In this document: one piece after another, positions 28,145-37,100 of the stretch
How positions within the stretch are numbered: the stretch's first letter is position 1
Layout: each line of letters begins with the position of its first letter
The notes under the pieces: model-generated
Seen by the model: the letters and a program-made list of their open reading frames with translations, nothing else
Databases searched by the model: none
What the model was told of the DNA's origin: nothing
Made by a program: the position numbers and the translations under genes
Source of the DNA: Actinorhabdospora filicis
Lineage (GTDB): Bacteria; Actinomycetota; Actinomycetes; Mycobacteriales; Micromonosporaceae
Assembly (NCBI RefSeq): GCF_030269765.1
Contig: NZ_BSTX01000008.1
Location: 62,001 to 126,000 of the forward strand
Reading direction: 5' to 3'
DNA: 64,000 nucleotides

Positions 28145-31100
28145 GTGAGTTCGCGCTACGCCTTCCGGCGGCAGACCGAACCGGGGTCCTACGAACCGGA
28201 CGAGAGCCAGCGGGCCGTCATCGATCACGATGCCGGTCCGCTCCTTGTGCTCGGCGCGCCCGGCACCGGCAAGACCTCGACCCTGGTGGCCTCGGTCGCC
28301 GCGCGGGTGGCGCGCGGGACGCCGCCGGAGCGCATCCTCGCCTTCACCTTCGGCCGCCGGGGCGCGCAGTCCCTGCGCAGGCGCATCGCCTCGGCCGTCG
28401 CCCCCGGGCGGGGCGGCACGGTCACCGAGGTCAACGTCCACACATTTCACGCTTTCGCCTTCGCGATCCTGCGCCTGGCCGGTGGACCACCCCCGAAACT
28501 GCTCACCGGACCCGAGCAGGACCTCATCATCCGCGAACTGCTCGCCGAGTCCGACCCGGCCGCCTGGCCCCCCTCCCTGCGCGCGGCGGTGCCCACGCGC
28601 GGCTTCGCCACCCAGCTGCGCGACCTGATCCTGCGCTGCTCCGAACGCGGCATCGACCCGCCCCGCCTGGCCGCCTACGGCCAGTCGGAGAACCGGCCCG
28701 AATGGACCGCCGCCGCCGAGTTCTACCACGACTACCTGACACAACTGGCCCTGCGCGAGGGCGGCAGCCGCTACGACACCGCCGAGATCGTGCGGGTGGC
28801 CGCCTCCCTGCTGGACCGCGATCCGGCGCTGGCCGAGGCCGTCCGCCCCGAACACGTCTACGTCGACGAGCTGCACGACACCGACCCCGGGCAGCTGGCC
28901 CTCCTGCGGCGGCTGGCGAGCGCGGGCACGCACCTGGTCGCCTTCGCCGACCCCGACTCGGCGACCTTCGCCTTCCGCGGCGGCGACCCCGAGGGCGTCC
29001 GCCGCTTCCCCGACGTCTTCACCCACCGCGACGGGACGCCCGCCGAGCGCGTCCACCTCACCCACGCCCACCGCGCGGGCGAGAAGCTGCTGGCCGCCGG
29101 ACGCACCGTCTCCCGCCGCCTCGCCGGGCTCGGCCCGCACCGGGGACGCGCATCGGCCCGCGAGACCCCCGGCGTCGTCCAGGCACGCGTCTTCGCCTCC
29201 ACCGGGGCCGAGGCCGCCCACATCGCCGACGTCCTGCGCACCGCCCACCTGCGCGACGGGACGCCCTGGTCGCGGATGGCCGTCCTGGTCAAGTCCACCG
29301 CCGCGCACCTGCCGGTGCTGGCCCGCGCGCTGCGGCAGGCGCACATCCCCATGGCCGTGCACGGCGAGGACCTGCCGCTGTCGCAGCAGCCGATCGTCCG
29401 GCCGCTGCTGACGCTGGTCCGCTGCGGCCTCGACCCCAAGCACGTCGACGAGGACACCGCGGTGGCGCTGCTGCACTCGCCCTTCGGCGGGGCCGACCCG
29501 CTGGGGGAGCGCAGGCTGCGGCAGGCGCTGCGGGCCACGGCGATGGAGCGCGGGGACCGGCGTCCCTCGGGCGACCTGCTCGCCGAGGCCCTGCGCGACC
29601 CGGACCTGTGGGAGCTGCCCGAGGAGCCGTGGGCGCGGCCCGTGCGGGCCCTGGGCGAGCTGATGGCCCTCGTCCGGGACGGGGACCGGTCTTTGCGGTA
29701 CAGCGTCGAGGAGACCCTGTGGGCGGTGTGGCGGCACTCGGGGCTGGCCGAGCGGCTCACCGAGCTGGCCCTGTCCGGCGGGCCGCGCGCGGCCTCCGCC
29801 GACGCCGACCTCGACGCGATGATGACGCTGTTCGACGGGGCCGCCAACTTCACCGACCGGCTGCCGGGCGCGGGCCCGGAGGTCTTCGTGGAGCACGTCC
29901 TGGCGCAGGACCTGCCCGCCGACACCCTGGCCGCGCACGCCGACCGCGGTGAGGCGGTGCGGGTGGTGACCGCGCACGCCGCCAAGGGCCTGGAGTGGGA
30001 CCTGGTGGTCATCGCCGGGGTCCAGGAGGGCTCGTGGCCGAACCTGCGGCTGCGCGACGGGCTGCTGGCCGCCGACGCGCTGGTCGACACCGACGCCGGT
30101 CGTGCCGCGCGCGACATCAACCGCGCGGCGGTGCTGCTGGCCGAGGAGCGGCGGCTGTTCTACGTGGCGGTGGGGCGGGCGCGGGAGCGGCTGCTGGTCA
30201 CCGCCGTCGACGATGACGAGGAGGGCGTGCCCTCGCGGTTCCTGGAGGAGCTGGGGATCGAGCCGGAGGAGGCCGCCGCGCCCGAGGCGCCCATGACGCT
30301 GCCTTCGCTGGTGGCGCGGCTGCGGCTGGCCGCCGCCGACCAGCACGCCCCGGACCACCGGCGCGCGGCCGCCGCCGCGCAGCTGTCGCGGCTGGCGGAG
30401 GCCGGTGTCGCCGGTGCCGATCCGCGTTCGTGGTGGGGGCTGGCGGCGCTGTCGGACGACCGGCCGCTGTCCATGCCGGGCGAGGCGGTGCGCGTGTCGC
30501 CGTCCACAGTGGAGAGCGTGCTGGACTGCGGGCTGCGCTGGGTGCTGGAGCGGCACGGCGGTTCCGAGGCGTCCGGCACCGCCCAGCTGATCGGCAACAT
30601 CGTGCACGCCGCCGCCGAGGAGTCGGTGGGCGCGGCCGACGTGGCCGCCGCGATGCACGACTACGTGGGCGCCAACATGGAGTCCATGCCCGTGGAGGCG
30701 CCCTGGCTGTCGGCCAAGCAGCGCGAGCGGGTGGCGAAGATGGTGGACAAGTTCGCCGCGTGGGTGCGGGAGAACCCGCGCGAGTTCGTGGCCGCCGAGC
30801 GCGGTTTCACCGTGACGCTGTCCGAGGGCGATGTGACGGTGGAGCTGTCGGGCAAGGTCGACCGGCTGGAGAAGGACGCCGCCGGGCGTCTGTACATCGT
30901 GGACATCAAGACCGGCCGGGGTGACGCGCCCAGCAAGGCCGACGCGGAGGCCAACCCGCAGATGGCGGCCTACCAGGTGGCCGCCGAGCACGGGGCCTTC
31001 AAGGAGGGCACCGAGGCCGGGGGAGCCGCGCTGCTGCACATCGGCTCGTCCAGCGTGGGACCGGCGGTGCGCGAGCAGAGCGCGCTGTCCGAAAGGGACG

Positions 31101-31249
31101 ATCCGAAGTGGGCGGAGAATCTGGTGCTGGACGTGGCCGAGCGGATGGCGGCGGCGACGTTCACCGCCAAGCACACCGGCAAGTGCGCGACCTGCAAGGT
31201 GAAGGACGCCTGCCCGATCTCGGGCAAGGGCCGGCAGGTGACCGATTGA
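28145..31249 (+). CDS. adnA: AdnA-like UvrD/PcrA helicase with C-terminal RecB-type nuclease
   Basis: About 1,034 residues. SF1 helicase motifs: GAPGTGKTST (I, about residue 36), VYVDELHDTDP (II), AFADPDSATFAFRG (III), TAHAAKGLEWD (V) and YVAVGRARERLLV (VI). The C-terminal nuclease has KVDRLEKDAAGRLYIVDIKTGRG and QMAAYQ. An Fe-S cluster is suggested by CGLRW (about 793) plus CATCKVKDAC near the end. With AdnB it forms the motor-nuclease that resects DNA double-strand breaks in actinobacteria. GTG at 28145 was chosen over GTG at 28100; both lack strong ribosome sites. The stop overlaps the next start. Confidence 0.88.
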   Translation: MSSRYAFRRQTEPGSYEPDESQRAVIDHDAGPLLVLGAPGTGKTSTLVASVAARVARGTPPERILAFTFGRRGAQSLRRRIASAVAPGRGGTVTEVNVHTFHAFAFAILRLAGGPPPKLLTGPEQDLIIRELLAESDPAAWPPSLRAAVPTRGFATQLRDLILRCSERGIDPPRLAAYGQSENRPEWTAAAEFYHDYLTQLALREGGSRYDTAEIVRVAASLLDRDPALAEAVRPEHVYVDELHDTDPGQLALLRRLASAGTHLVAFADPDSATFAFRGGDPEGVRRFPDVFTHRDGTPAERVHLTHAHRAGEKLLAAGRTVSRRLAGLGPHRGRASARETPGVVQARVFASTGAEAAHIADVLRTAHLRDGTPWSRMAVLVKSTAAHLPVLARALRQAHIPMAVHGEDLPLSQQPIVRPLLTLVRCGLDPKHVDEDTAVALLHSPFGGADPLGERRLRQALRATAMERGDRRPSGDLLAEALRDPDLWELPEEPWARPVRALGELMALVRDGDRSLRYSVEETLWAVWRHSGLAERLTELALSGGPRAASADADLDAMMTLFDGAANFTDRLPGAGPEVFVEHVLAQDLPADTLAAHADRGEAVRVVTAHAAKGLEWDLVVIAGVQEGSWPNLRLRDGLLAADALVDTDAGRAARDINRAAVLLAEERRLFYVAVGRARERLLVTAVDDDEEGVPSRFLEELGIEPEEAAAPEAPMTLPSLVARLRLAAADQHAPDHRRAAAAAQLSRLAEAGVAGADPRSWWGLAALSDDRPLSMPGEAVRVSPSTVESVLDCGLRWVLERHGGSEASGTAQLIGNIVHAAAEESVGAADVAAAMHDYVGANMESMPVEAPWLSAKQRERVAKMVDKFAAWVRENPREFVAAERGFTVTLSEGDVTVELSGKVDRLEKDAAGRLYIVDIKTGRGDAPSKADAEANPQMAAYQVAAEHGAFKEGTEAGGAALLHIGSSSVGPAVREQSALSERDDPKWAENLVLDVAERMAAATFTAKHTGKCATCKVKDACPISGKGRQVTD

Positions 31250-34200
31250 GCCCCAGGTACAGCGCCGTGGAGCTGTCCCGGCTCCTCGGCGACGAGTTCC
31301 CGCCCACCCCGCAGCAGGCCGCCGTCATCGAGGCGCCGCTGTCGCCGACGATCGTGGTCGCCGGGGCCGGGTCCGGCAAGACCGCGACCATGGCCGCGCG
31401 CGTGGTCTGGCTGATAGCCAACGGATTCGTGCGGCCCGAGCACGTCCTCGGGCTCACCTTCACCCGCAAGGCCGCCGCGGAGCTCGGGCAGCGCGTCCGG
31501 CGCCGCCTGGCGCGGCTGGCGGGCCTGTCGGCCTTCCAGAACGACCGCACCGACCGGGGTGAGGTGGAGGACGAGAGCGCCGAGCTCGGTGAGCCCACGG
31601 TGTCCACCTACCACTCCTACGCCGCCCGCGTGGTCGGCGAGCACGGCCTGCGGGCCGGGCTGGACGCCCAGACCCGGATGCTCTCGGAGGCCTCCGCCTG
31701 GCAGCTGGCCGACTCGGTGGTCCGCAGTTACGGCGGAGACATGTCCCATGTGGACTTCACGCTGGACACGGTGGTCGACCGGGTCCGGGCGCTGGCCGGT
31801 GAACTGGCCGAGCACCTGTGCGGGCCCGAGGAGCTGCGCCGCTACACCGACTCGATGGTGGAGAGCCTGACCGAGAAGGCCGGGAAGAAGCTCGTCAAGG
31901 ACGTGTCGAAGGCGATCTCGGTGCAGCAGGCGCGGTTGCAGCTGCTGCCGCTGGTGGAGGCCTACCACCACCGGAAACGCGAGCTCGGTGCCGCCGACTT
32001 CGCCGACATCATGGAGCACGCGGCGCGGCTGGCCGCCGGCGTCCCCGAGGTCGGCGCGACCGAGCGCGACCGCTACCGGGTGGTCCTGCTCGACGAGTAC
32101 CAGGACACCAGCCACGCGCAGATCGTGCTGCTGCGCTCGCTGTTCGGCGGCGGGCATCCGGTGACGGCGGTGGGGGACCCGTGCCAGTCGATCTACGGGT
32201 GGCGTGGGGCGTCCTCGGGGACGCTGAAGCGGTTCCCGGATTCGTTCCCCGCGGCCGAGAATCAAGAACCGCAGGCCTTTCAGCTCACGATCTCCTGGCG
32301 CAACCGGGCGCGGATCCTGACCGTGGCCAACGCGATCTCCGGGCCCCTGCGGGACGGTGGCGCGGTGGTCGCGCCGCTGACGCCCGGCGCGCCGGGCGCG
32401 GGCGATGTCAGGTGTGCGCTGCTGCCGACAGTGGCCGATGAGGCCGAGTACGTCGCCGACACCGTCGAGGAGATCTGGAACTCGGTCTCGGATTCGGTGT
32501 CCGGTGGGGACTGGACCGAGACCCCGCCGGCCGCGCTGCCGTCCACGGCCGTACTGGTCCGCAAGCGTTCGCAGATCCCGTTGCTGGAGCGCGCCCTGCG
32601 CGGCCGCGGGCTGCCGGTGGAGATCGTCGGCGTCGGCGGCCTGCTGGACGTGCCGGAGGTCCGCGAGGTCTACTGCACCCTGCGCGTCCTGGCCGATCCC
32701 GGCGCGGGCGGGCAGCTCATCCGGTTGCTGACCGGGCCCCGCTGGCGCCTCGGGCCCAGGGACCTCGTCGCGCTCTACCGTCGCGCGGGCGAGCTGGCCG
32801 AGGCGCGCGGCAAGGGGCGTAAGGCTCGTGACGCCGATCGTGCCGAGGAGACCGCGCTGGCCGAGGCCATCCACGATCCCGGCGATCAGGATCTGTACAC
32901 CGAGGTGGCGTGGGAGCGCATCCACGCCCTGCGCGAGGAGATCGACGCCCTGCGCTCCCGCCTCGGGCAGCCCTTGTCGGAGTTGATCGCCGACATCGAG
33001 CGCACCACCGGGCTGGACGTGGAGGTGTCCGTCCACAGGGGAGACAGGTCGCAGCTGGACGCGTTCGCCGATCTGGCCGCGAAGTATTCGGCGGATTCGC
33101 CCACGGCGACGCTGACGGGATTCCTGGCGTATCTGAAGGCGGCTGAGGACACCGAGCGCGGCCTGGAGGCGGCGCCCGCGAAACCGCACCCGGGTGCGGT
33201 GCAGATTCTCACGGTGCACGCGGCCAAGGGGCTGGAGTGGGATCTGGTGGCGGTCACCGGACTGTCCAAAGGGGTCTTTCCCGGGGAGAAGGCCCGCTCG
33301 TCGTGGCTGTCCTCGCCGGGTGAGCTGCCCACCGAGTTGCGCGGCGATGCGTCCGACCTGCCGATGCTGGAGCTGGAGGGGACCACCTCGGCGAAGGCCA
33401 TCAAGCAGTTCGCCACCGACTGGCGCGCCCATGACCTGTCGGAAGATCGGAGGCTGGCGTACGTGGCCTTCACCCGTGCCCGGCACACGCTCGTGACGAG
33501 TGGGTACTGGTGGGGTGAGACCTCGGTGGGTGTGTCGGGCCCCTCGGCTTACCTGGAGGAGTTGAGGTCGGCCGAGGCGACGGTCGATCAGTGGGCCGAG
33601 CGTCCGATGGACGAGCGCAATCCGATGCTGGAGAACCCGCCGAGTGCCGTGTGGCCCGCGCCCGCGCCGCTGGGAGCGAAGCAGGGCGCGATCGAAGAGG
33701 CGGCGGCGCTGGTCATGGCCATGTCGACGGTGGACGTGCCGGAGATCGCGCCCGAGGAGGACGAGGAAGTCGCCGCCTGGGCGCATGAGGCGGAGTTGCT
33801 GTTGGCCGAGCGCGACGAGAACGCGTCCGGAGTGGTGCGCCTTGAGCTCCCCGGACAGCTGTCGGTGTCCCAGCTGGTGGCCTTGCGCCGGGATCCGGAA
33901 GATTTCGCGGCTCGTCTGCGCCGGCCCCTTCCCGAGCAGCCCGAGCCGAGGACTAGGCGAGGGACGGCTTTTCATGCCTGGGTCGAGGAGTTCTTCGGTG
34001 CCCGGCCGCTGCTGGATGTGGACGAGCTGCCGGGCGCGGCCGATGATGACGCCGCGCCTGATGAGGACTTGGAGGACTTGAAGAGCGCGTTCACGGAGAG
34101 CCGGTGGGCCGCGCGTGGGCCGGTGGCCGTGGAGGTGCCGTTCGTGACGATGGTCGGTGGCGTGCCGGTGAGGGGGAGGATCGACGCCGTCTTCGAGAGC

Positions 34201-34431
34201 CGCGACGAAGAGTTTGATTTTGAGGTTGTCGACTGGAAGACCGGCCGCCCGCCGCGCTCGCTGGAGGCCAGGAGAGTCGCGGCGGTGCAGCTGGCGGCGT
34301 ACCGGAGGGCCTGGGCCCAGCTCCGGGGGATTGAAGAAGAGAAGGTCCGCGCGTGCTTCCACTACGTCGGTGTCAATAGGACGGTGGACGCCGGGGAGTT
34401 CCCCGATTTGGAGGAACTGCTGCCGTCTTAG
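31246..34431 (+). CDS. adnB: AdnB-like UvrD/PcrA helicase with C-terminal RecB-type nuclease
   Basis: About 1,061 residues, with a probable TTG start overlapping the adnA stop (TTGA) behind CAGGTGA; GTG at 31267 is the alternative. Helicase motifs: GAGSGKTATMAARV (I), LTFTRKAAAEL (Ia), LLDEYQDTSHAQ (II), AVGDPCQSIYGWRG (III), VHAAKGLEWDLV (V) and YVAFTRARHTLV (VI). The C-terminal nuclease domain has GRIDAVFES and VVDWKTGRPPRS with QLAAYRRAW, the PD-(D/E)xK core. It partners AdnA in end resection. The last 300 bases have lower GC3 than the rest of the gene. Confidence 0.88.
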   Translation: MSPRYSAVELSRLLGDEFPPTPQQAAVIEAPLSPTIVVAGAGSGKTATMAARVVWLIANGFVRPEHVLGLTFTRKAAAELGQRVRRRLARLAGLSAFQNDRTDRGEVEDESAELGEPTVSTYHSYAARVVGEHGLRAGLDAQTRMLSEASAWQLADSVVRSYGGDMSHVDFTLDTVVDRVRALAGELAEHLCGPEELRRYTDSMVESLTEKAGKKLVKDVSKAISVQQARLQLLPLVEAYHHRKRELGAADFADIMEHAARLAAGVPEVGATERDRYRVVLLDEYQDTSHAQIVLLRSLFGGGHPVTAVGDPCQSIYGWRGASSGTLKRFPDSFPAAENQEPQAFQLTISWRNRARILTVANAISGPLRDGGAVVAPLTPGAPGAGDVRCALLPTVADEAEYVADTVEEIWNSVSDSVSGGDWTETPPAALPSTAVLVRKRSQIPLLERALRGRGLPVEIVGVGGLLDVPEVREVYCTLRVLADPGAGGQLIRLLTGPRWRLGPRDLVALYRRAGELAEARGKGRKARDADRAEETALAEAIHDPGDQDLYTEVAWERIHALREEIDALRSRLGQPLSELIADIERTTGLDVEVSVHRGDRSQLDAFADLAAKYSADSPTATLTGFLAYLKAAEDTERGLEAAPAKPHPGAVQILTVHAAKGLEWDLVAVTGLSKGVFPGEKARSSWLSSPGELPTELRGDASDLPMLELEGTTSAKAIKQFATDWRAHDLSEDRRLAYVAFTRARHTLVTSGYWWGETSVGVSGPSAYLEELRSAEATVDQWAERPMDERNPMLENPPSAVWPAPAPLGAKQGAIEEAAALVMAMSTVDVPEIAPEEDEEVAAWAHEAELLLAERDENASGVVRLELPGQLSVSQLVALRRDPEDFAARLRRPLPEQPEPRTRRGTAFHAWVEEFFGARPLLDVDELPGAADDDAAPDEDLEDLKSAFTESRWAARGPVAVEVPFVTMVGGVPVRGRIDAVFESRDEEFDFEVVDWKTGRPPRSLEARRVAAVQLAAYRRAWAQLRGIEEEKVRACFHYVGVNRTVDAGEFPDLEELLPS

Positions 34432-35138
34432 GGCTCCTGCCGAGGCTGTTCGACCTGGATCTGCTCGCGCAGGCGGATTTCGACTCGCTGACCACGGCGG
34501 TGACGGCGTTGCCGAAAGGGGCGCCGGTGACCGATCAGCGCCGGGCAGATCAGCGCGGCCCTTGAGTCGGTCGGGCGGCCGGGGACGATCGCGTCGCTGC
34601 GGCCGTCGGCGCACAGCAGAGGCAACAACGGGATAGGCGGGACGTTGTTGCAGCGTTGCTTCCCAGTGCGCTGATCGATCACGTGTGGGTGCTCGACGGG
34701 GTGACGCGCGGGGGGACCATCGAGGAGATGGATCAGGTGGGGGTGCGGGGGGTGGGATATGCCCGGCTCATCGGTGACGCCTACGCCGATGGGAGGGTGC
34801 CGGGGTTGCCGCCGGTGATCGCCTCGCTGGTGGGCGCCGTCGGGTTGCCGAGGTGCGGGACGTTCACCGCCGCGGCGACCGCGTCGGGTGGGCGGGTGCG
34901 CATCCAGGACTTCACGGCCGCGCGCAGGAGTGCGTTGTCGGCGATGCTGGTCGGGAGGGGCGGGTGGAGAACTTCATGAGTTTGGCGCCCCGGGTCATGA
35001 CGTCGCCATTCGCGTTCCTGGAGTGGAACAACCTTCAGAACGTCAATCCCCCGGGGACGCCGAGGAGCACGTGGAGGCCGGTGGAGCCGTTCACCTACGC
35101 GCACCAGTCTTTCGTGCCGGAGATCGCGGAGGACATGT
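34432..35138 (+). pseudogene. Decayed coding region downstream of adnB
   Basis: About 700 bases containing short coding-like stretches that jump between frames. One frame reads PRLFDLDLLAQADFDSLTT and stops at 34565. Another reads GTIASLRPSAHSRGNNGIG and then meets a stop. A third reads GGTIEEMDQVGVRGVGYARL from about 34710. The last encodes FAFLEWNNLQNVNPPGTPRS and ends at 35146. Each looks protein-like but none has a sensible full-length gene, suggesting one or more genes broken by frameshifts. The original family was not recognised. Codon GC bias is lower than in flanking genes. Confidence 0.4.
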
Positions 35139-35384
35139 TCAGGTGAGGGAGCCCAGGGAACCCAGTGCGGTCACGAACGAGGCCCAGGACGCACGATCCA
35201 CCTGGAGGATCGGTGACACGGCGAGCTTCGAGTCGCGGACGAGGATCGAGGGGCCGGTCGCAGCGGCTTCGACGCAGTTGCCGCCATTCCCGTGGCTGTA
35301 GCTCGACCGGTGCCACGCCACCTCGATGCAGTTGCCGCCATTGCTGGTGCTGTAGCTCGACTTGCGCCAGACGAACTCGGTCAT
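35139..35384 (-). CDS. DUF397 protein with duplicated core segment
   Basis: 81 residues from ATG at 35384. DUF397 proteins are short, with WRKSSYS...NCVEVA near the start and VRDSK later. Here the first module occurs twice back to back: WRKSSYSTSNGGNCIEVA, then WHRSSYSHGNGGNCVEAA, before the usual VRDSKLAVSP tail. The gene is downstream of, and overlaps by four bases, an XRE/DUF5753 regulator, the standard actinomycete pairing (for example around BldB/WhiJ-type systems). The two products probably act together in developmental regulation. Confidence 0.85.
   Translation of the reverse strand: MTEFVWRKSSYSTSNGGNCIEVAWHRSSYSHGNGGNCVEAAATGPSILVRDSKLAVSPILQVDRASWASFVTALGSLGSLT
35271..35378 (-). 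repeat. 54-bp in-frame tandem duplication inside the DUF397 gene
   Basis: Two diverged 54-base units (35271-35324 and 35325-35378), each encoding 18 residues, show the same order of landmarks (gcagttgccgccatt, then gctcgac, then tgcca) at exactly 54-base offset. The duplication preserves frame. Confidence 0.85.
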
Positions 35385-36235
35385 TTGGTTTCCTTCATCA
35401 GGCTCTTGATCATTGCTGAAGACTCATCGGGCGTCAGCGCGCTGCGGGTGAGCTTCGCCCAGGAGACCTCGTACGTGGTGATCTCATTTTCCTCTTCGAG
35501 GAAGATCCCGCCGATCTGCGTTTCCAGGTAGACCACGCCCGGGTCGGCCTCCACACCGAACCCGATCAGGTGGAAGCCGCTCTCAAGACCTGGCACGGCT
35601 CCGCGCACAAATGGCAGTACCTGCACACGGATGTGCGGCTGCTGGTTCACCTCGACCAGGTGCCCAAGTTGCTCCCGCATCACCTCTGGCCCACCCACCA
35701 TCCGGCGGAGTGCGGCTTCATCGAGGATCGCGTGCAGCAGCATGGGCCGATCACGGGTGAGCGCTTCCTGCCGCCGGAGACGTTGCTCTGCGAACTCACG
35801 AATCACGTCTTCAGGTCGCTCGGGATCGTCGCGGAAGAGGGCTTCGATGTAGCCACGCGTCTGGAGCAGGCCCGGGATCACGCTCAGCTCGAAGGTTTGG
35901 ATCTGGGTGGCGCCCCACTCCAGGCCGATCAGGGAGGAGAACCACTCCGGCACTCCCGAGGCCCGATCCCACCAGCCTTTCTCCTTGGCCTTCACCGCGA
36001 GGTCGAGGTACCAGACCTGGCGCTCCACCGGCACCTTGTACAGCTGGAGCATCACGAGCAGGTCGGATCGCCGCACCTGATTCCGTCGCGTCTCCAGGTG
36101 ACCGACTCTCGCCGGTGCGCACCCGAGTTCGCCCGCGACATCCGCCTGGCTCAGACCGGCGGCCATGCGCAGGCGTCGCAGCTCATTGGCGAGCAGCCGG
36201 GCGGCTACGGTCGGGCTGCTTTCAGCTGGGTGCAC
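35381..36235 (-). CDS. XRE-family regulator with DUF5753 domain
   Basis: 284 residues from GTG at 36235. The N-terminal Cro/C1 helix-turn-helix (about 15-70) reads LANELRRLRMAAGLSQADVAGELGCAPARVGHLE. The DUF5753 domain (about 95-275) has the hallmark ATQIQTFELSVIPGLLQT segment near its start and LDEAALRRMVGG later. This architecture, followed directly by DUF397, is abundant in sporulating actinomycetes, where it contributes to control of development and antibiotic production. The 4-base overlap with DUF397 indicates co-translation. Confidence 0.88.
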   Translation of the reverse strand: MHPAESSPTVAARLLANELRRLRMAAGLSQADVAGELGCAPARVGHLETRRNQVRRSDLLVMLQLYKVPVERQVWYLDLAVKAKEKGWWDRASGVPEWFSSLIGLEWGATQIQTFELSVIPGLLQTRGYIEALFRDDPERPEDVIREFAEQRLRRQEALTRDRPMLLHAILDEAALRRMVGGPEVMREQLGHLVEVNQQPHIRVQVLPFVRGAVPGLESGFHLIGFGVEADPGVVYLETQIGGIFLEEENEITTYEVSWAKLTRSALTPDESSAMIKSLMKETK

Positions 36236-36377
36236 CGAACTCCCTCACTGTCGGGTTTCCGTCATCGCACGCGTGGTGCGACACGCCGAGTAGACCACGC
36301 TCTTGCTCAAGTTGATAGTCGAAACGTAGTCTCAACTAACGGCCTGGGGAGGCGGTCACGAGGCTTGGAGGCCTGTC

Positions 36378-36677
36378 ATGGTCAACGAGGAAACCACTGT
36401 CGTAGATACGTACGAGTACGTCCTGTGGGAAGTCTGCAAGTCACCTGAGGGCGCTGTCCACTTCGTCATCCGTCAAGCGGCGGCCGCGCCGGACATCTCC
36501 CTCAAAGAAATGAGGGCGGGCCTCGTCCCCTGGGGACTGGCCGCCCTCACCTCGACCTTCCACGAGATGGGCCTCTACTGGGTCGCACTCCACCCCGCCG
36601 ACCCCGAAGGCAACTACGACACCAAATCCATCTCCGACACCTACATCACCTGGGGCACCGGCGCTCTCCACCTCTGA
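36378..36677 (+). CDS. Hypothetical protein divergent from XRE regulator
   Basis: 99 residues from ATG at 36378 preceded by AGGCTTGGAGGC. Acidic, without membrane segments. It has a VLWEVCKSPEGAVHFVIRQAA strand-helix region and an aromatic C-terminus (YITWGTGALHL). No family was recognised. It is transcribed away from the XRE/DUF397 pair, so the region 36236-36377 probably holds two promoters and the regulator's operator. Confidence 0.6.
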   Translation: MVNEETTVVDTYEYVLWEVCKSPEGAVHFVIRQAAAAPDISLKEMRAGLVPWGLAALTSTFHEMGLYWVALHPADPEGNYDTKSISDTYITWGTGALHL

Positions 36678-36703
36678 CCCCGGTGACGGACTACGGTCAC
36701 CCC

Positions 36704-37075
36704 ATGTCCGAACTCGCCGCGCTCGAACACCGCCGCCTCAAGGCCCTCGTCGCCGCCGAAGCCGAGACCCTTGACGCCCTCCACGCCCCGGACTTCCTCC
36801 TCGTCCACCCCAGTGGCGGCGTGTGGACGAAGTCCGACTACATCGGCGGGATCCTCTCCGGCGAGATCCGGTACCACCGCTTCGAAGCCCTCACCGAAAT
36901 CCAGGTCATGGCCGACACGACCATCGCCGTCCTGCGCTACCGCTCCTCGATCTGCATCCAGATCGGCGGCAACCAGCCCGGCGAACTGGAGGCCTGGCAC
37001 ACCGACTCCTACCGGCGCGAGGACGCGTCCTCACCCTGGCGGGTCGTCTGGTCCCAGGCCACCGCGATCGATTAG
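36704..37075 (+). CDS. DUF4440/SnoaL-like (NTF2-fold) protein
   Basis: 123 residues from ATG at 36704 (GTG at 36683 is possible). The pattern ALEHRRLKALVAAEAETLDALHAPDFLLVHPSGGVWTKSDYIGGI matches the DUF4440 branch of the NTF2/SnoaL fold. An antiparallel sheet with TDSYRREDASSPWRVVWSQAT follows. Such proteins include small isomerases and stress proteins; no activity is assigned. It lies 26 bases after the preceding hypothetical gene on the same strand. Confidence 0.75.
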   Translation: MSELAALEHRRLKALVAAEAETLDALHAPDFLLVHPSGGVWTKSDYIGGILSGEIRYHRFEALTEIQVMADTTIAVLRYRSSICIQIGGNQPGELEAWHTDSYRREDASSPWRVVWSQATAID

Positions 37076-37100
37076 AAGAGCAGAGTCAGTCGGAACAGGC

